DNA from: Limivivens sp934393555
GTDB lineage: Bacteria; Bacillota; Clostridia; Lachnospirales; Lachnospiraceae
DNA length: 64,000 nt
Direction of reading: 5' to 3'
NCBI GenBank assembly: GCA_934393555.1
Contig: CAKRQP010000002.1
Coordinates: forward strand, 1-64,000
In this document: piece after piece, positions 16,749 to 25,534 of the stretch
Numbering within the stretch: the stretch's first letter is position 1
Layout of the letters: the number at the start of each line of letters is the position of its first letter
Notes under the pieces: model-generated
Seen by the model: only the letters and a program-made list of their open reading frames with translations
Told to the model about the DNA's origin: nothing
The model's database searches: none
Made by a program: the position numbers and the translations under genes

Positions 16749-17949
16749 ATCCCATCATCCTCCTGATTCCTTTTACCGCTTCGGTAAAGCGGTGAATATC
16801 TTCCTCGTCATTGTAAAAAGCAATGCTGGCTCTGGTAGTCACAAAGACGCCCAGGTGCTTCAGAAGCGGCTGGGCACAGTGATGGCCTGCACGCACAGCC
16901 ACACCTGCTCCGTCCAGAATGGATGCGATATCGTGGGGATGCACGCCCTCCACGGTAAAGTTCACAATCCCATTATGCTCCTTTGGCTCCCGGCTTCCGA
17001 TGATGCTTACATAAGGAATCTTTTTCAGTTCCTCCATAGCCTGCGTGGTCAGAGCCAGTTCTCTTTCCTGCAAAGCAGAAAAGCCAAGGGAACGGATATA
17101 CTCAATGGCCGCCTTCAAAGCCCAGGCTCCGGCTCCGTTTACGGTTCCTGCCTCAAATTTGTGAGGCAATTCTGCAAAAACAGCTTCTTCTCTTGTCACG
17201 CTTTCGATCATTTCACCGCCGGTGAGGAAGGGCGGCATCTCATCCAGAAGCTTCTCCTTTCCGTAAAGGACTCCGATCCCCATGGGTGCCATCAGTTTAT
17301 GGCCGGAAAAAGCAAGAAAATCCACGTCCATCGCACGGACATCGATGGGCAGATGCGGGGCGCTCTGGGCGGCATCCACCAACACCACGCCGCCATTTCC
17401 ATGAACCAGGCGGATGATCTCTTCTACCGGACTGACCCGGCCGATGACATTGGAAACATGGGTGATGGCTGCAAATTTCGTTCGCTCCGTAATGGCTTTT
17501 TCCATCGCTTCCTTCGTATAGCTCCCATCCATCTCACAGTCCAGAAAGACCAGCTTTGCTCCCGTGACCCGGGCTGCCATCTGCCAGGGAAGCAGGTTGC
17601 TGTGGTGAGCGTCGATGCCCACCAGAAGCTCGTCTCCCGGTTTCAGCTTGTTCAAGGCATAGCTATACGCCACCAGGTTGATACTCTCCGTGGTATTCCT
17701 GGTAAAAATGATCTCCGAAGACTTTTTTGCATGAATGAAATCCCGTACCGTTTCACGGGCTTTTTCATAGCAGTCTGTAGCATCCATTCCCAGCTGATAA
17801 AGACCTCTTAAGGGATTGGCATTGTATTTTTCATAAAATTCCCGCTCCGCGTTCAGAACCGCCTCCGGGCGCTGGGCCGTCGCCGCATTGTCCAGATAGG
17901 CAATGGAACTGTTTCTCAGAAGCGGAAAATCTTCCTTATAACTTCTCAT
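16738..17949 (-). CDS. sufS: Cysteine desulfurase SufS
   Basis: PLP enzyme removing sulfur from cysteine for Fe-S assembly. The 403-residue protein has YLDNAATAQRP near the start, ITHVSNVIGRVSPV, the PLP lysine in FSGHKLMAPMGIG, and the group II active-site cysteine in VRAGHHCAQP. The ATG at 17949 (MRSYKEDFPLL) has GAGGAACAGC before it; an upstream in-frame ATG lies deep in sufD. It overlaps sufD by 14 bp and sufU by 11 bp. Confidence 0.96.
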   Translation of the reverse strand: MRSYKEDFPLLRNSSIAYLDNAATAQRPEAVLNAEREFYEKYNANPLRGLYQLGMDATDCYEKARETVRDFIHAKKSSEIIFTRNTTESINLVAYSYALNKLKPGDELLVGIDAHHSNLLPWQMAARVTGAKLVFLDCEMDGSYTKEAMEKAITERTKFAAITHVSNVIGRVSPVEEIIRLVHGNGGVVLVDAAQSAPHLPIDVRAMDVDFLAFSGHKLMAPMGIGVLYGKEKLLDEMPPFLTGGEMIESVTREEAVFAELPHKFEAGTVNGAGAWALKAAIEYIRSLGFSALQERELALTTQAMEELKKIPYVSIIGSREPKEHNGIVNFTVEGVHPHDIASILDGAGVAVRAGHHCAQPLLKHLGVFVTTRASIAFYNDEEDIHRFTEAVKGIRRMMGYAE

Positions 17950-18979
17950 GCTGTTCCTCCAGATATTTTTCCACCTGTTCTCTGACCTCGGAATACGGGA
18001 TCTTTGCCGCAATGGCTTCCAGTCTGGCGCCGGCGATCATAGCCTCCGCCGCTTCCTTCGTAAAGCCACGGCTCATCAGGTAAAACATCGTCTTCTCGTC
18101 CAGTTCTCCGATGGAGGCTCCGTGGTTCCCTTCCACATCCTCTTCTGCGCAGAGGATCAGCGGAATGGTCTGGTTCACCACATCCTCCCCGAGAAGCAGG
18201 ACGTCCTCCTTCTCATTTCCGACAGAGCCTGCACAGCCTTTCACGAAATCGATGCTGCCCCGGAAAAGCTTGAAAGCATCACCGCTCAAAACGCCGTTGC
18301 TCTCCATCAGGCTCCCGGTCTTTCTGCCCAGGTGTCTGGCCACATAGTTCATATCCAGATGCTGACCGGAAAAACCCTGGTAGCCGATATGAGCAGTGAA
18401 GGAGCTTCCGTCCCCCTTTAAGGTCATCAGCGTTCCGGTATATACCTTTTTCGCGCCCAGTTCCATTTTGACCAGTTCCACGGAAGCATCTTTTTCCAGA
18501 AGACCTCCGATATCCGTAAGATCCAGCACTTCCGTTCCCAGCATCTGAGGCATCGTAAGCTCCACCCGGGAACCTTCCTCGGCATAAACCTTTACCTGCA
18601 GGGCAAAAGGTCTCGTTTCTTCTTTTTCAGAAGCGGAAAGAAAGGCAACCTTCAGGATACTGCCTTTTTTTGCATGAAGGAAATACCGGTGAAAGCTTCC
18701 ATCCGGTGCGAGACGGACGATCATCGGAGTGTCCGCCGTTTTTCCTTCCTCAGAGGCGATAACGGCGGCAGTGCTGTTTTCTCCCAGCTGATCCATATCC
18801 GGCCCCATACCGGTCTCTATCTCTCTGAAAATGCTCTGCTCTATCTCATTTTCTTCCCGGAAAGTATTTTCCTCCGGGATCTCCTGCTGCCGGAACGGCT
18901 CCACGCCGGAAAGAACGGTCTCGTTCATTTTCAGCCAGTTCCAGGTTCTGGCCGGCAGCCGGTTTACTGTCATATCCAT
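17936..18979 (-). CDS. sufD: SufD, Fe-S cluster assembly scaffold subunit
   Basis: Partner of SufB in the SufBC2D complex. It has 347 residues, a low-similarity N-terminal half and the C-terminal beta-helix with VLLLGEDVVNQTIPLILCAEE, EGNHGASIGELDEKTMFYL and MSRGFTKEAAEAMI, the region that binds SufC. Start ATG at 18979 follows AGGAG at 6 nt. Lies between sufB and sufS with overlaps or short gaps. Confidence 0.93.
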   Translation of the reverse strand: MDMTVNRLPARTWNWLKMNETVLSGVEPFRQQEIPEENTFREENEIEQSIFREIETGMGPDMDQLGENSTAAVIASEEGKTADTPMIVRLAPDGSFHRYFLHAKKGSILKVAFLSASEKEETRPFALQVKVYAEEGSRVELTMPQMLGTEVLDLTDIGGLLEKDASVELVKMELGAKKVYTGTLMTLKGDGSSFTAHIGYQGFSGQHLDMNYVARHLGRKTGSLMESNGVLSGDAFKLFRGSIDFVKGCAGSVGNEKEDVLLLGEDVVNQTIPLILCAEEDVEGNHGASIGELDEKTMFYLMSRGFTKEAAEAMIAGARLEAIAAKIPYSEVREQVEKYLEEQHEKL

Positions 18980-19000
18980 AATCTGCTCCTTTCCCGGCAT

Positions 19001-20407
19001 TTAACCGATGCTTCCTTTCATCTCAAGCTGAATCAGGTTGTTCATTTCCACGGCGTACTCCAGCGGCAGCTCTTTGGACACATTGTCTGCGAAACCGCTG
19101 ACGATCATCGCCCGGGCATCCTCCTCCGGGATTCCTCTGGACATCAGGTAAAAGACCGCATCATCACTGATTTTACCGATCTTTGCCTCATGTCCCACGT
19201 TGGCATCCTTCGTACGGATATCCATGGCCGGGATCGTGTCTGACCTGGAAATATCATCCAGCATCAGAGACTGGCAGGAGACAGCCGCCTTGCTCTTCGG
19301 CGCATTCTTGGTGATGACTACAGAGCTTCGGAACGTACTGATGCCGCCGTCCTTGGAGATGGAACGCGTATTGATATAGGAAGAAGTCTCAGGGGCCGCA
19401 TGAACCACCTTTGCTCCTGTGTCCAGATTTTGTCCTTTTCCTGCAAAAGTGATACCGGTAAACTCCATCCGGGAGCCTTTTCCTTTCAGGATCGTCATGG
19501 GGTACAGATACGATGTATGAGAACCGAAGGAACCGGAAACCCATTCGATCGTACCGCCTTCCGCTACCGTGGCCCGCTTGGTGTTCAGGTTATACATGTT
19601 TTTGGACCAGTTTTCGATCGTGGAATAACGAAGCTTTGCATTTTTCCCTACGAAAAGTTCCACGCAGCCCGCGTGAAGGTTGGCCACGTTGTATTTCGGT
19701 GCGGAACAGCCCTCGATGAAATGCAGGCTTGCGCCTTCATCCACAATGATCAGCGTGTGTTCAAACTGGCCGGCTCCCGGAGCATTCAGCCGGAAATAGG
19801 ACTGCAATGGAATCTCCACGCTGACGCCGGGCGGCACATAAACAAATGAACCGCCGGACCAGACCGCTCCGTGAAGGGCTGCAAATTTATGGTCGTTCGG
19901 TTTTACCAGCTTCATGAAGTGGGTCCGGATCATTTCCGCATATTCGCCGTGCATCGCGCTTTCCAGATCCGTGTAGATCACGCCCTGGGCGGCAACCTCT
20001 TCTTTTACGTTGTGATACACCAGCTCGGAATCGTACTGGGCTCCCACACCTGCCAGCGATTTCCGCTCGGCCTGTGGAATCCCCAGCCGCTCAAAGGTAT
20101 CCTTGATATCCTCCGGCACATCGGACCATTTGGCGCTCATTTTCGTATTGGGACGGACATAGGTTACGATCTGATCCATGTTCAGGTCATCGATGGGCGG
20201 TCCCCAGTCCGGAATCTTCATGGAATGATAGATCTGCAGGGACTGCAGACGGAAAAGCTGCATCCAGGCAGGGTCGTTTTTCTCTTTGGAGATCTGTTCT
20301 ACGATCTCAGGCGTCAGCCCTTCATTTACCCGGTAAACATCCTTTTCTTCCTTTCGAAAGTCATACATGCTCCGGTCGATATCTTCCACATATGTTTTTT
20401 CCTTCAC
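19001..20407 (-). CDS. sufB: SufB, Fe-S cluster assembly scaffold subunit
   Basis: Cluster-building subunit of the SufBCD complex, 468 residues, usual length. Motifs include IPDWGPPIDDLNMDQIVTYV-like opening, VYVPPGVSVEIPLQSYFRLN, FIEGCSAPKYNVANLHAGCV and GHEAKIGKISDDAVFYLMSR. The reading frame opens with GTG at 20407, 2 nt after the sufC stop, with the ribosome site GGAGG inside the end of sufC, so coupling is likely. Confidence 0.96.
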   Translation of the reverse strand: MKEKTYVEDIDRSMYDFRKEEKDVYRVNEGLTPEIVEQISKEKNDPAWMQLFRLQSLQIYHSMKIPDWGPPIDDLNMDQIVTYVRPNTKMSAKWSDVPEDIKDTFERLGIPQAERKSLAGVGAQYDSELVYHNVKEEVAAQGVIYTDLESAMHGEYAEMIRTHFMKLVKPNDHKFAALHGAVWSGGSFVYVPPGVSVEIPLQSYFRLNAPGAGQFEHTLIIVDEGASLHFIEGCSAPKYNVANLHAGCVELFVGKNAKLRYSTIENWSKNMYNLNTKRATVAEGGTIEWVSGSFGSHTSYLYPMTILKGKGSRMEFTGITFAGKGQNLDTGAKVVHAAPETSSYINTRSISKDGGISTFRSSVVITKNAPKSKAAVSCQSLMLDDISRSDTIPAMDIRTKDANVGHEAKIGKISDDAVFYLMSRGIPEEDARAMIVSGFADNVSKELPLEYAVEMNNLIQLEMKGSIG

Positions 20408-20409
20408 GG

Positions 20410-21174
20410 TCAGTCATCTCCTCCCGGAACACGGTTCAGAAAGTTCTCGTATCCTTTTTCGTTGATCTCTTCTACCATCGAGCCGTCACCTGTGGCAACG
20501 ATATGACCGTTTACCATGACATGCGTGTAATCCACATGGAGGGATTCCAGGATCCTCGTGCTGTGCGTGATGATCAGAAGGGCGCCTTCTCTGTCCTTCT
20601 GGTACTCTTCCACTCCCCTGGACACCAGGCGGACAGCATCCACATCCAGTCCGGAATCGGTCTCATCCAGGATTGCAAGGCTCGGACGGAGCATCATCAG
20701 CTGCAGGGTCTCGATCTTCTTTTTCTCACCACCGGAAAAGCCCACATTTAAACTTCTCTCCGCATAGGACTCATCCAGATCGAGAAATTCCAGATTCTTC
20801 TTCAGCTCTTTCTTGAAATCCCAGAGACGGACATAGCCGCCTTTTTTCTGCTGAAGAGCACTCCGGATAAAGTTGGAAACGGAAAGACCGGGAACCTCCA
20901 GAGGCTCCTGGAAGGAAAGGAACATGCCGTCCTTCGCCCGTCTGTCCGCACTCTCCGCTGTGATATCTTTTCCTTTAAATGAAATGCTTCCTTCCGTAAT
21001 CTCATATTTGGGATTCCCCATGAGTACATAACCCAGGGTGGATTTACCGGCTCCGTTGGGACCCATGAGCACATGGGTCTCTCCTTTTCGCATCTCAAAA
21101 TTTATATCATGGAGGATTTCTTTCTCCTCCACCCTTGCTGTCAGCTGACTGATCTTAAGAATTGGTTCTGACAT
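20410..21174 (-). CDS. sufC: SufC, Fe-S assembly ATPase
   Basis: ABC-type ATPase powering SufBD. The 254-residue protein has Walker A GPNGAGKSTLGYVLMG, signature FSGGEKKK, Walker B LAILDETDSGLDVDAV and the switch His in IITHSTRI. First gene of the suf operon; ATG follows GGAGGAAGTT. A promoter and an inverted repeat resembling an Rrf2-type operator precede it. Confidence 0.97.
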   Translation of the reverse strand: MSEPILKISQLTARVEEKEILHDINFEMRKGETHVLMGPNGAGKSTLGYVLMGNPKYEITEGSISFKGKDITAESADRRAKDGMFLSFQEPLEVPGLSVSNFIRSALQQKKGGYVRLWDFKKELKKNLEFLDLDESYAERSLNVGFSGGEKKKIETLQLMMLRPSLAILDETDSGLDVDAVRLVSRGVEEYQKDREGALLIITHSTRILESLHVDYTHVMVNGHIVATGDGSMVEEINEKGYENFLNRVPGGDD

Positions 21175-21214
21175 AACTTCCTCCGTTTCTGCCGTTGTTC
21201 TGTAACAGCTTTTG

Positions 21215-21238
21215 AATACCTAGTAAACCGATAGGTTT
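21215..21238 (-). promoter_or_regulatory. Candidate operator of the suf operon
   Basis: Inverted repeat ACCTA-(9)-TAGGT within AATACCTAGTAAACCGATAG, located just downstream of the -10 box, where a bound repressor would block transcription. An IscR/Rrf2-family regulator is the usual controller of such operons in Firmicutes; none is encoded here, so the regulator is inferred. Confidence 0.5.
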
Positions 21239-21250
21239 TATTCGTCTGAT

Positions 21251-21279
21251 ATTATAATGCGGTCTTTTCAATTATACAA
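21251..21279 (-). promoter_or_regulatory. SigmaA-type promoter of the suf operon
   Basis: Minus strand TTGTAT (21274-21279), 17-bp spacer, TATAAT (21251-21256). Confidence 0.8.
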
Positions 21280-21304
21280 GCCCTTTTTTTGAAAAAATAC
21301 ATGC

Positions 21305-21333
21305 TTGAGTTTGAAATTTTTCTGCGTTATGAT
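21305..21333 (+). promoter_or_regulatory. Promoter of the patatin-like gene
   Basis: TTGAGT (21305-21310), 17-bp spacer, TATGAT (21328-21333). A small palindrome CGGAGAAGCTTTCTCCG follows in the leader. Confidence 0.65.
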
Positions 21334-21404
21334 AAAGACTGTCCGGAGAAGCTTTCTCCGACTGTCTGACAAAACAACACACGCACAAATGAGGAGTGAC
21401 TGCT

Positions 21405-22319
21405 ATGAGTAAAAACAAAAAAGTATTTTCCGGTCTGTCCCGTCTTCCAAAAGGTCTGGCATCGGACCAGCTGACCGAAGGCTGCATCGTTCTGGAGGGC
21501 GGCGCATTCCGTGGGCTTTATACCAGTGGAGTTCTGGATGCTCTCATGGAAGCAGGGATCAATCTTTCCTGTACGGTAGGAGTTTCCGCCGGAGCCCTCA
21601 ATGGCATGAATTACGTTTCCGGACAAATCGGCCGTTCCGGCCGTCTGAATCTGACCTATCGCCACGACAGCCGCTATGTGGGTCTTAAGGCGATCCGCAA
21701 AAACCGCGGTGTCATCGGCTTTGATTTCATACTGAAAAATGTCAATAAAGAAGATCCCCTGAATGAAGAACGTTTCTTCCGCCCGGACAGTCGTTTTGTC
21801 GTGGTGGCAACAGACTGTATCACAGGCCGGCCCCGTTATTTTGAAAAAAGTGACAGGAAAACCATCTTTCAGGCCGTCCGTGCCTCTGCCTCTATGCCCT
21901 ACGTCTCCAAAATGGTCATGATCAATGGCATTCCCTATCTGGACGGCGGCTGCAGTGACAAAGTGCCCTTCCGCTGGCCTCTGGACCAGGGATATCAAAA
22001 GGTTCTGGTCATCCGCACCCGTCCTATGGATTACCGCAAAAAAGAAAAAAGTGACCATTCCCTTACCGACCGCCTTTACCATGACTATCCGGACTTTGCC
22101 CGGGTTCTGGATGACAGCAACGCCAGTTATAACCGTCAGTGCAGTGAGATGATCGAGCTGGCCGCCGAAAAAAAGATCTACGTCATTGCTCCTTCCAGAC
22201 CTGTGGATATCAGTCGTCTGGAAGGCGATATGGAGAAGCTTGGAAATCTGTATTTCCTCGGATATGAAGATACAAAAAAACAGCTTCCGGCAATCAGGGA
22301 ATACCTTGGAATTCAGTAA
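21405..22319 (+). CDS. Patatin-like phospholipase family protein
   Basis: Cytoplasmic serine acyl-hydrolase of the patatin/RssA-YjjU type, 304 residues. The Ser-Asp dyad is visible as GVSAGALNG and LDGGCSDKVP, with the oxyanion loop EGGAFRGLYTSGVLDAL. No signal peptide. The ATG at 21405 follows GAGGAG at 8 nt. It is monocistronic between the suf promoter and a strong terminator. Substrate unknown; lipid esterase activity is a family inference. Confidence 0.9.
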   Translation: MSKNKKVFSGLSRLPKGLASDQLTEGCIVLEGGAFRGLYTSGVLDALMEAGINLSCTVGVSAGALNGMNYVSGQIGRSGRLNLTYRHDSRYVGLKAIRKNRGVIGFDFILKNVNKEDPLNEERFFRPDSRFVVVATDCITGRPRYFEKSDRKTIFQAVRASASMPYVSKMVMINGIPYLDGGCSDKVPFRWPLDQGYQKVLVIRTRPMDYRKKEKSDHSLTDRLYHDYPDFARVLDDSNASYNRQCSEMIELAAEKKIYVIAPSRPVDISRLEGDMEKLGNLYFLGYEDTKKQLPAIREYLGIQ

Positions 22320-22336
22320 AAAACCTGTTTTCACAG

Positions 22337-22386
22337 AAAAACGCCATCCGGTATGAGATTTCTCCCGGCCGGATGGCGTTTTTTCT
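22337..22386 (+). terminator. Terminator after the patatin-like gene
   Basis: Long stem AACGCCATCCGG/CCGGATGGCGTT followed by TTTTTT on the plus strand; the other side begins AGAAAAACGCC, so it may also end the convergent metal ATPase transcript. Confidence 0.9.
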
Positions 22387-22402
22387 CTTTGGAACGATTC
22401 GA

Positions 22403-24277
22403 TTATTGATCTTTATCAATCTTCAGTGCACGCATGGAGTTCAGGATCGCAATGACAGAAACTCCCACATCTGCAAAAACGGCCTCCCACATATTTGCCA
22501 TACCGAAAGCTCCCAGGATCAGCACCAGCGCTTTGACTGCCAGTGCAAAGATAATATTCTGGCGGACAATACGGAGAGTCTTTCTGGAGATCTTCACGAT
22601 GGAGGCGATCTTGGTGATATCGTCATCCATCAGGACCACATCTGCCGCCTCGATGGCTGCATCAGAGCCCATGCTTCCCATGGCAATACCGATATCGGCA
22701 CGCCCAAGAACAGGAGCATCGTTGATACCGTCACCAACGAAAGCCAAACGCTCTTTGTCGCTCTCTTTTTTCAGGAGTTCTTCCACTTTTGCTACTTTGT
22801 CACCGGGAAGGAGCTCTGCATGTACTTCATCGATTCCGATCTCCTCTGCCACCTGCTCTGCCGCCTCTTTCCGGTCACCGGTAAGCATCACACAATGTTT
22901 GACACCAATTTTTTTCATGCTGGAGATCGCTTCTTTTGCTCCCTCTTTGATCCGGTCGGAAATCACGATCGAGCCGGCAAAACTGCCGTCCACAGCCACA
23001 TAGATCACCGTACCGCGGCTCTTGCAGGATGTATAGGAAATACCCTGCTGCTTCATGAGTTTCCCGTTGCCGAGAAGAACTCTCTTTCCGTCCACAGCTA
23101 CAGAAACGCCATGACCGGCCACTTCTTCCGCATCAGACACGCGGTTCATATCCAGCTCTTTTCCATAAGCCTCCCGGATGGAATTTGCGATCGGGTGATT
23201 GGAATAGCCTTCACCCAGCGCAGCCAGCTCCAGAAGCTCTGCCTCTGTGCCTTTTTCCGGATGGATCTCCGTCACACGGAACTCACCGCGGGTCAAAGTA
23301 CCGGTCTTATCAAAAACGATGGTTGTCATCTCAGCTACTGCTTCCAGATAGTTGCTTCCCTTTACCAGAACGCCGACTTTGGATGCGGCTCCGATTCCTC
23401 CGAAGAAGCCCATCGGAACGGAGATCACAAGGGCACAGGGGCAGGAGATTACCAGGAAAATGCAGGCTCGCTGGATCCACTCTCCCCAGCCTCCGCCAAG
23501 GATCAGCGGCGGAAGAACTGCCAGGATCACAGCACCGATGGTAACGACCGGTGTATAGTATTTCGCGAATTTGGTGATGAAATTCTCAACTTTTGCTTTC
23601 TTGGAGCTTGCATTTTCTACCAGTTCCAGGATCTTGGCTACCGTGGAATCATCAAATTCCTTTGTCGTCCGTACCTTCAGCGTACCATTTCCGTTGACAC
23701 AGCCACTGATGATCTCATCTCCGACAGCTGCTTTTCTCGGTACGGATTCTCCTGTAAGAGCTGCGGTATCAATGAGGGACTCTCCTTCCACTACCACACC
23801 GTCCAGAGGGATCCGCTCACCGGGTTTGATCACGATGATGGTCCCTACCTCTACATCATCCGGATCGACCTGGACCAGTTTTCCTTCCGATTCGATATTG
23901 GCATATTCCGGACAGATATCCATCATGGCGGCAATGGACTGGCGGGATTTTCCTACGGCATAGCTCTGGAAGAGCTCACCCACCTGATAGAACAGCATCA
24001 CGGCTACGGCCTCGGAAAATTCCCGCACACCGAAAGCGCCGATCGTGGCTACCATCATCAGAAAATTCTCATCAAACACCTGACCATGGGAGATATTTTT
24101 TGCTGCCTTCAGGATAATGTCATAGCCGATGATCAGATACGGGATCAGATAGATGACAAAAAGGATCCACATATTGACATTCTCCAGCCTTCCGGTATGC
24201 TCCAGGATAAACAGGACGGCGAATATCACAAAGGTTACCAGAATACGTGATAATGTTTTCTTTTGCTTGTCGGTCAT
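22403..24277 (-). CDS. Heavy-metal P1B-type ATPase (Zn/Cd/Pb class)
   Basis: Metal efflux pump of 624 residues. Visible are the transmembrane metal site SCPCALVISVP, phosphorylation motif VFDKTGTLTRGEF, TGES loop (LTGESVPR), the SNHPIA histidine-proline motif and VGDGINDAPVL. It lacks the N-terminal HMA domain usual in CadA/ZntA; a separate 72-aa HMA protein is encoded just upstream. CPC with the zinc-type C-terminal helix motifs (APVLGRADIGIAMG) points to Zn/Cd rather than copper, but specificity is inferred. The start follows GGAAGG. Confidence 0.93.
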   Translation of the reverse strand: MTDKQKKTLSRILVTFVIFAVLFILEHTGRLENVNMWILFVIYLIPYLIIGYDIILKAAKNISHGQVFDENFLMMVATIGAFGVREFSEAVAVMLFYQVGELFQSYAVGKSRQSIAAMMDICPEYANIESEGKLVQVDPDDVEVGTIIVIKPGERIPLDGVVVEGESLIDTAALTGESVPRKAAVGDEIISGCVNGNGTLKVRTTKEFDDSTVAKILELVENASSKKAKVENFITKFAKYYTPVVTIGAVILAVLPPLILGGGWGEWIQRACIFLVISCPCALVISVPMGFFGGIGAASKVGVLVKGSNYLEAVAEMTTIVFDKTGTLTRGEFRVTEIHPEKGTEAELLELAALGEGYSNHPIANSIREAYGKELDMNRVSDAEEVAGHGVSVAVDGKRVLLGNGKLMKQQGISYTSCKSRGTVIYVAVDGSFAGSIVISDRIKEGAKEAISSMKKIGVKHCVMLTGDRKEAAEQVAEEIGIDEVHAELLPGDKVAKVEELLKKESDKERLAFVGDGINDAPVLGRADIGIAMGSMGSDAAIEAADVVLMDDDITKIASIVKISRKTLRIVRQNIIFALAVKALVLILGAFGMANMWEAVFADVGVSVIAILNSMRALKIDKDQ

Positions 24278-24344
24278 TGTTTCAACCTTCCTTCCATTTA
24301 TAATGATGCCAAAAACTTTCCGGTTATACCCTTTCAGCCCGGAA

Positions 24345-24373
24345 AGAAAGACCCGGGTCAGATGCCCGGGTCA
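24345..24373 (-). terminator. Internal terminator between HMA gene and metal ATPase
   Basis: Stem GACCCGGG/CCCGGGTC at 24350-24372 followed on the minus strand by TTTCTTTCC. It should lower ATPase relative to metallochaperone transcript. Confidence 0.75.
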
Positions 24374-24383
24374 CAGTACGGAA

Positions 24384-24602
24384 TCACATCAGGATCTTGC
24401 AGTCAGGCTCAACCTTGGCGCAGACAGCAACAACCTCTTTCATGATCTCATCGAATCTGCTGTCCTCGGCATCGATGGTCATCTTCTGCATCATGAAATT
24501 CACGCTTGCATCGTTGACACCGTCAAGTTTCTTGATCGCCTCTTCCATTTTTGCTGCACAGTTTGCACAGTCCAGATCCTGTAATTTGAATTTTTTCTTC
24601 AT
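24384..24602 (-). CDS. Small HMA-domain metal-binding protein
   Basis: A 72-residue cytoplasmic protein made of one heavy-metal-associated domain, with the metal motif DLDCANCAAKMEEAI (CxxC) and a C-terminal VEPDCKI. It matches the N-terminal domain missing from the ATPase that follows, so it most likely hands metal to that pump. Strong ribosome site (GAGGAGG) and its own promoter with an ArsR-type operator. Confidence 0.9.
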   Translation of the reverse strand: MKKKFKLQDLDCANCAAKMEEAIKKLDGVNDASVNFMMQKMTIDAEDSRFDEIMKEVVAVCAKVEPDCKILM

Positions 24603-24638
24603 GAGATATGCCTCCTCTTATTTACTTCTTCTTTTTTC

Positions 24639-24658
24639 ATATGAACAACTATTCATAT
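24639..24658 (-). promoter_or_regulatory. Candidate ArsR/SmtB-family operator
   Basis: Inverted repeat TATGAA-(6)-TTCATA, the spacing and TGAA/TTCA half-sites typical of CadC/CzrA-type metal sensors, placed just after the -10 box. The sensor gene is not in the window. Confidence 0.7.
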
Positions 24659-24662
24659 ATTC

Positions 24663-24691
24663 ATAATATGCCCTTCCTGTAGATTTGTCAA
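24663..24691 (-). promoter_or_regulatory. SigmaA-type promoter of the HMA-metal ATPase pair
   Basis: Minus strand TTGACA (24686-24691), 17-bp spacer, TATTAT (24663-24668). Confidence 0.85.
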
Positions 24692-24726
24692 CAGGAAAAT
24701 AAAGAAATACAACCTGTTTTTTTTGC

Positions 24727-24773
24727 AGAAAAAGCCCCGGTGCAGCAGTTCAGATCCTGCCGCACCGGGGCTC
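24727..24773 (-). terminator. Terminator of the pfl operon
   Basis: Stem AGCCCCGGTGC.GCAG / CTGC.GCACCGGGGCT at 24733-24772 followed on the minus strand by TTTTTCTGC and a later run of T. Lies 15 bp after pflA. Confidence 0.9.
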
Positions 24774-24786
24774 ATTCTTACTGATT

Positions 24787-25524
24787 CTATTCTCTGATAC
24801 CAAGGATGCGCTCGGCATTTTCCACCCGCTCTTTTGTGGGAGGCTTGATACCTTCCAGAGCGTATGGAATACCCAGAGTCTCCCATTTGAAAACCCCAAG
24901 AGTATGATAGGGCAGAACCTCTACCCGCTCCACATTCTTCAATGTACGGATAAAGTCAGCCAGCCGATGGAGATATGCATCGGTGTCATTTCTCTCCGGC
25001 ACCAGTACATGACGGATCCAGACCGGCTTGCCCATCTCAGAGAGCACTTCTGCCATCCGGAGAATGTTTTTGTTGGTTCTTCCTGTCAGGATCCTGTGCT
25101 GCTCTTCGTCAATATGCTTGATGTCCAGCATTACAAGATCGGTGTACTTCATGAGCTCCTGCCACTTCTCAAACCAGCTTCCTTCCTCCGTAAAAGGAGC
25201 ACCGCTGGTATCCAGAGTGGTATGGATGCCTTTTTCCTTCGCCTTTCTGAAAAGCTCTGTGAGAAAATCGATCTGCATCAGCGGTTCTCCGCCGCTGACG
25301 GTGATCCCTCCTTTGTTTCCCCAGTAACTGCGGTAGCGGAGTGCCTTTTCAAGAAGCTCATCCGCCCCGTAAAGGTCTCCCTTTTTCAACTCCCAGGTAT
25401 CCGGATTGTGACAAAACTGACAGCGCATGGGACAGCCGCTTAAGAAGATCACATAACGGACTCCCGGACCGTCCACAGAGCCAAAGCTTTCCAGAGAATG
25501 AACATACCCTTTCTGGTTTTCCAT
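24787..25524 (-). CDS. pflA: Pyruvate formate-lyase activating enzyme
   Basis: Radical SAM enzyme that abstracts hydrogen from the PFL glycine. The 245-residue protein has GSVDGPGVRYVIFLSGCP, the cluster motif CxxxCxxC in CPMRCQFCHNPD, VSGGEPLMQ and DIKHID. Start ATG at 25524 (MENQKGYVHS) follows AAGGTG; it sits 10 bp after pflB in the same operon. Confidence 0.97.
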   Translation of the reverse strand: MENQKGYVHSLESFGSVDGPGVRYVIFLSGCPMRCQFCHNPDTWELKKGDLYGADELLEKALRYRSYWGNKGGITVSGGEPLMQIDFLTELFRKAKEKGIHTTLDTSGAPFTEEGSWFEKWQELMKYTDLVMLDIKHIDEEQHRILTGRTNKNILRMAEVLSEMGKPVWIRHVLVPERNDTDAYLHRLADFIRTLKNVERVEVLPYHTLGVFKWETLGIPYALEGIKPPTKERVENAERILGIRE

Positions 25525-25534
25525 AGCTTTCACC

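Noticed and set aside
22373..24250. Long open frame (about 625 codons) antisense to the metal ATPase
   Set aside because: It mirrors the codons of a clear P-type ATPase, starts inside a terminator, and its translation is rich in His and Cys without any domain; a composition artefact.
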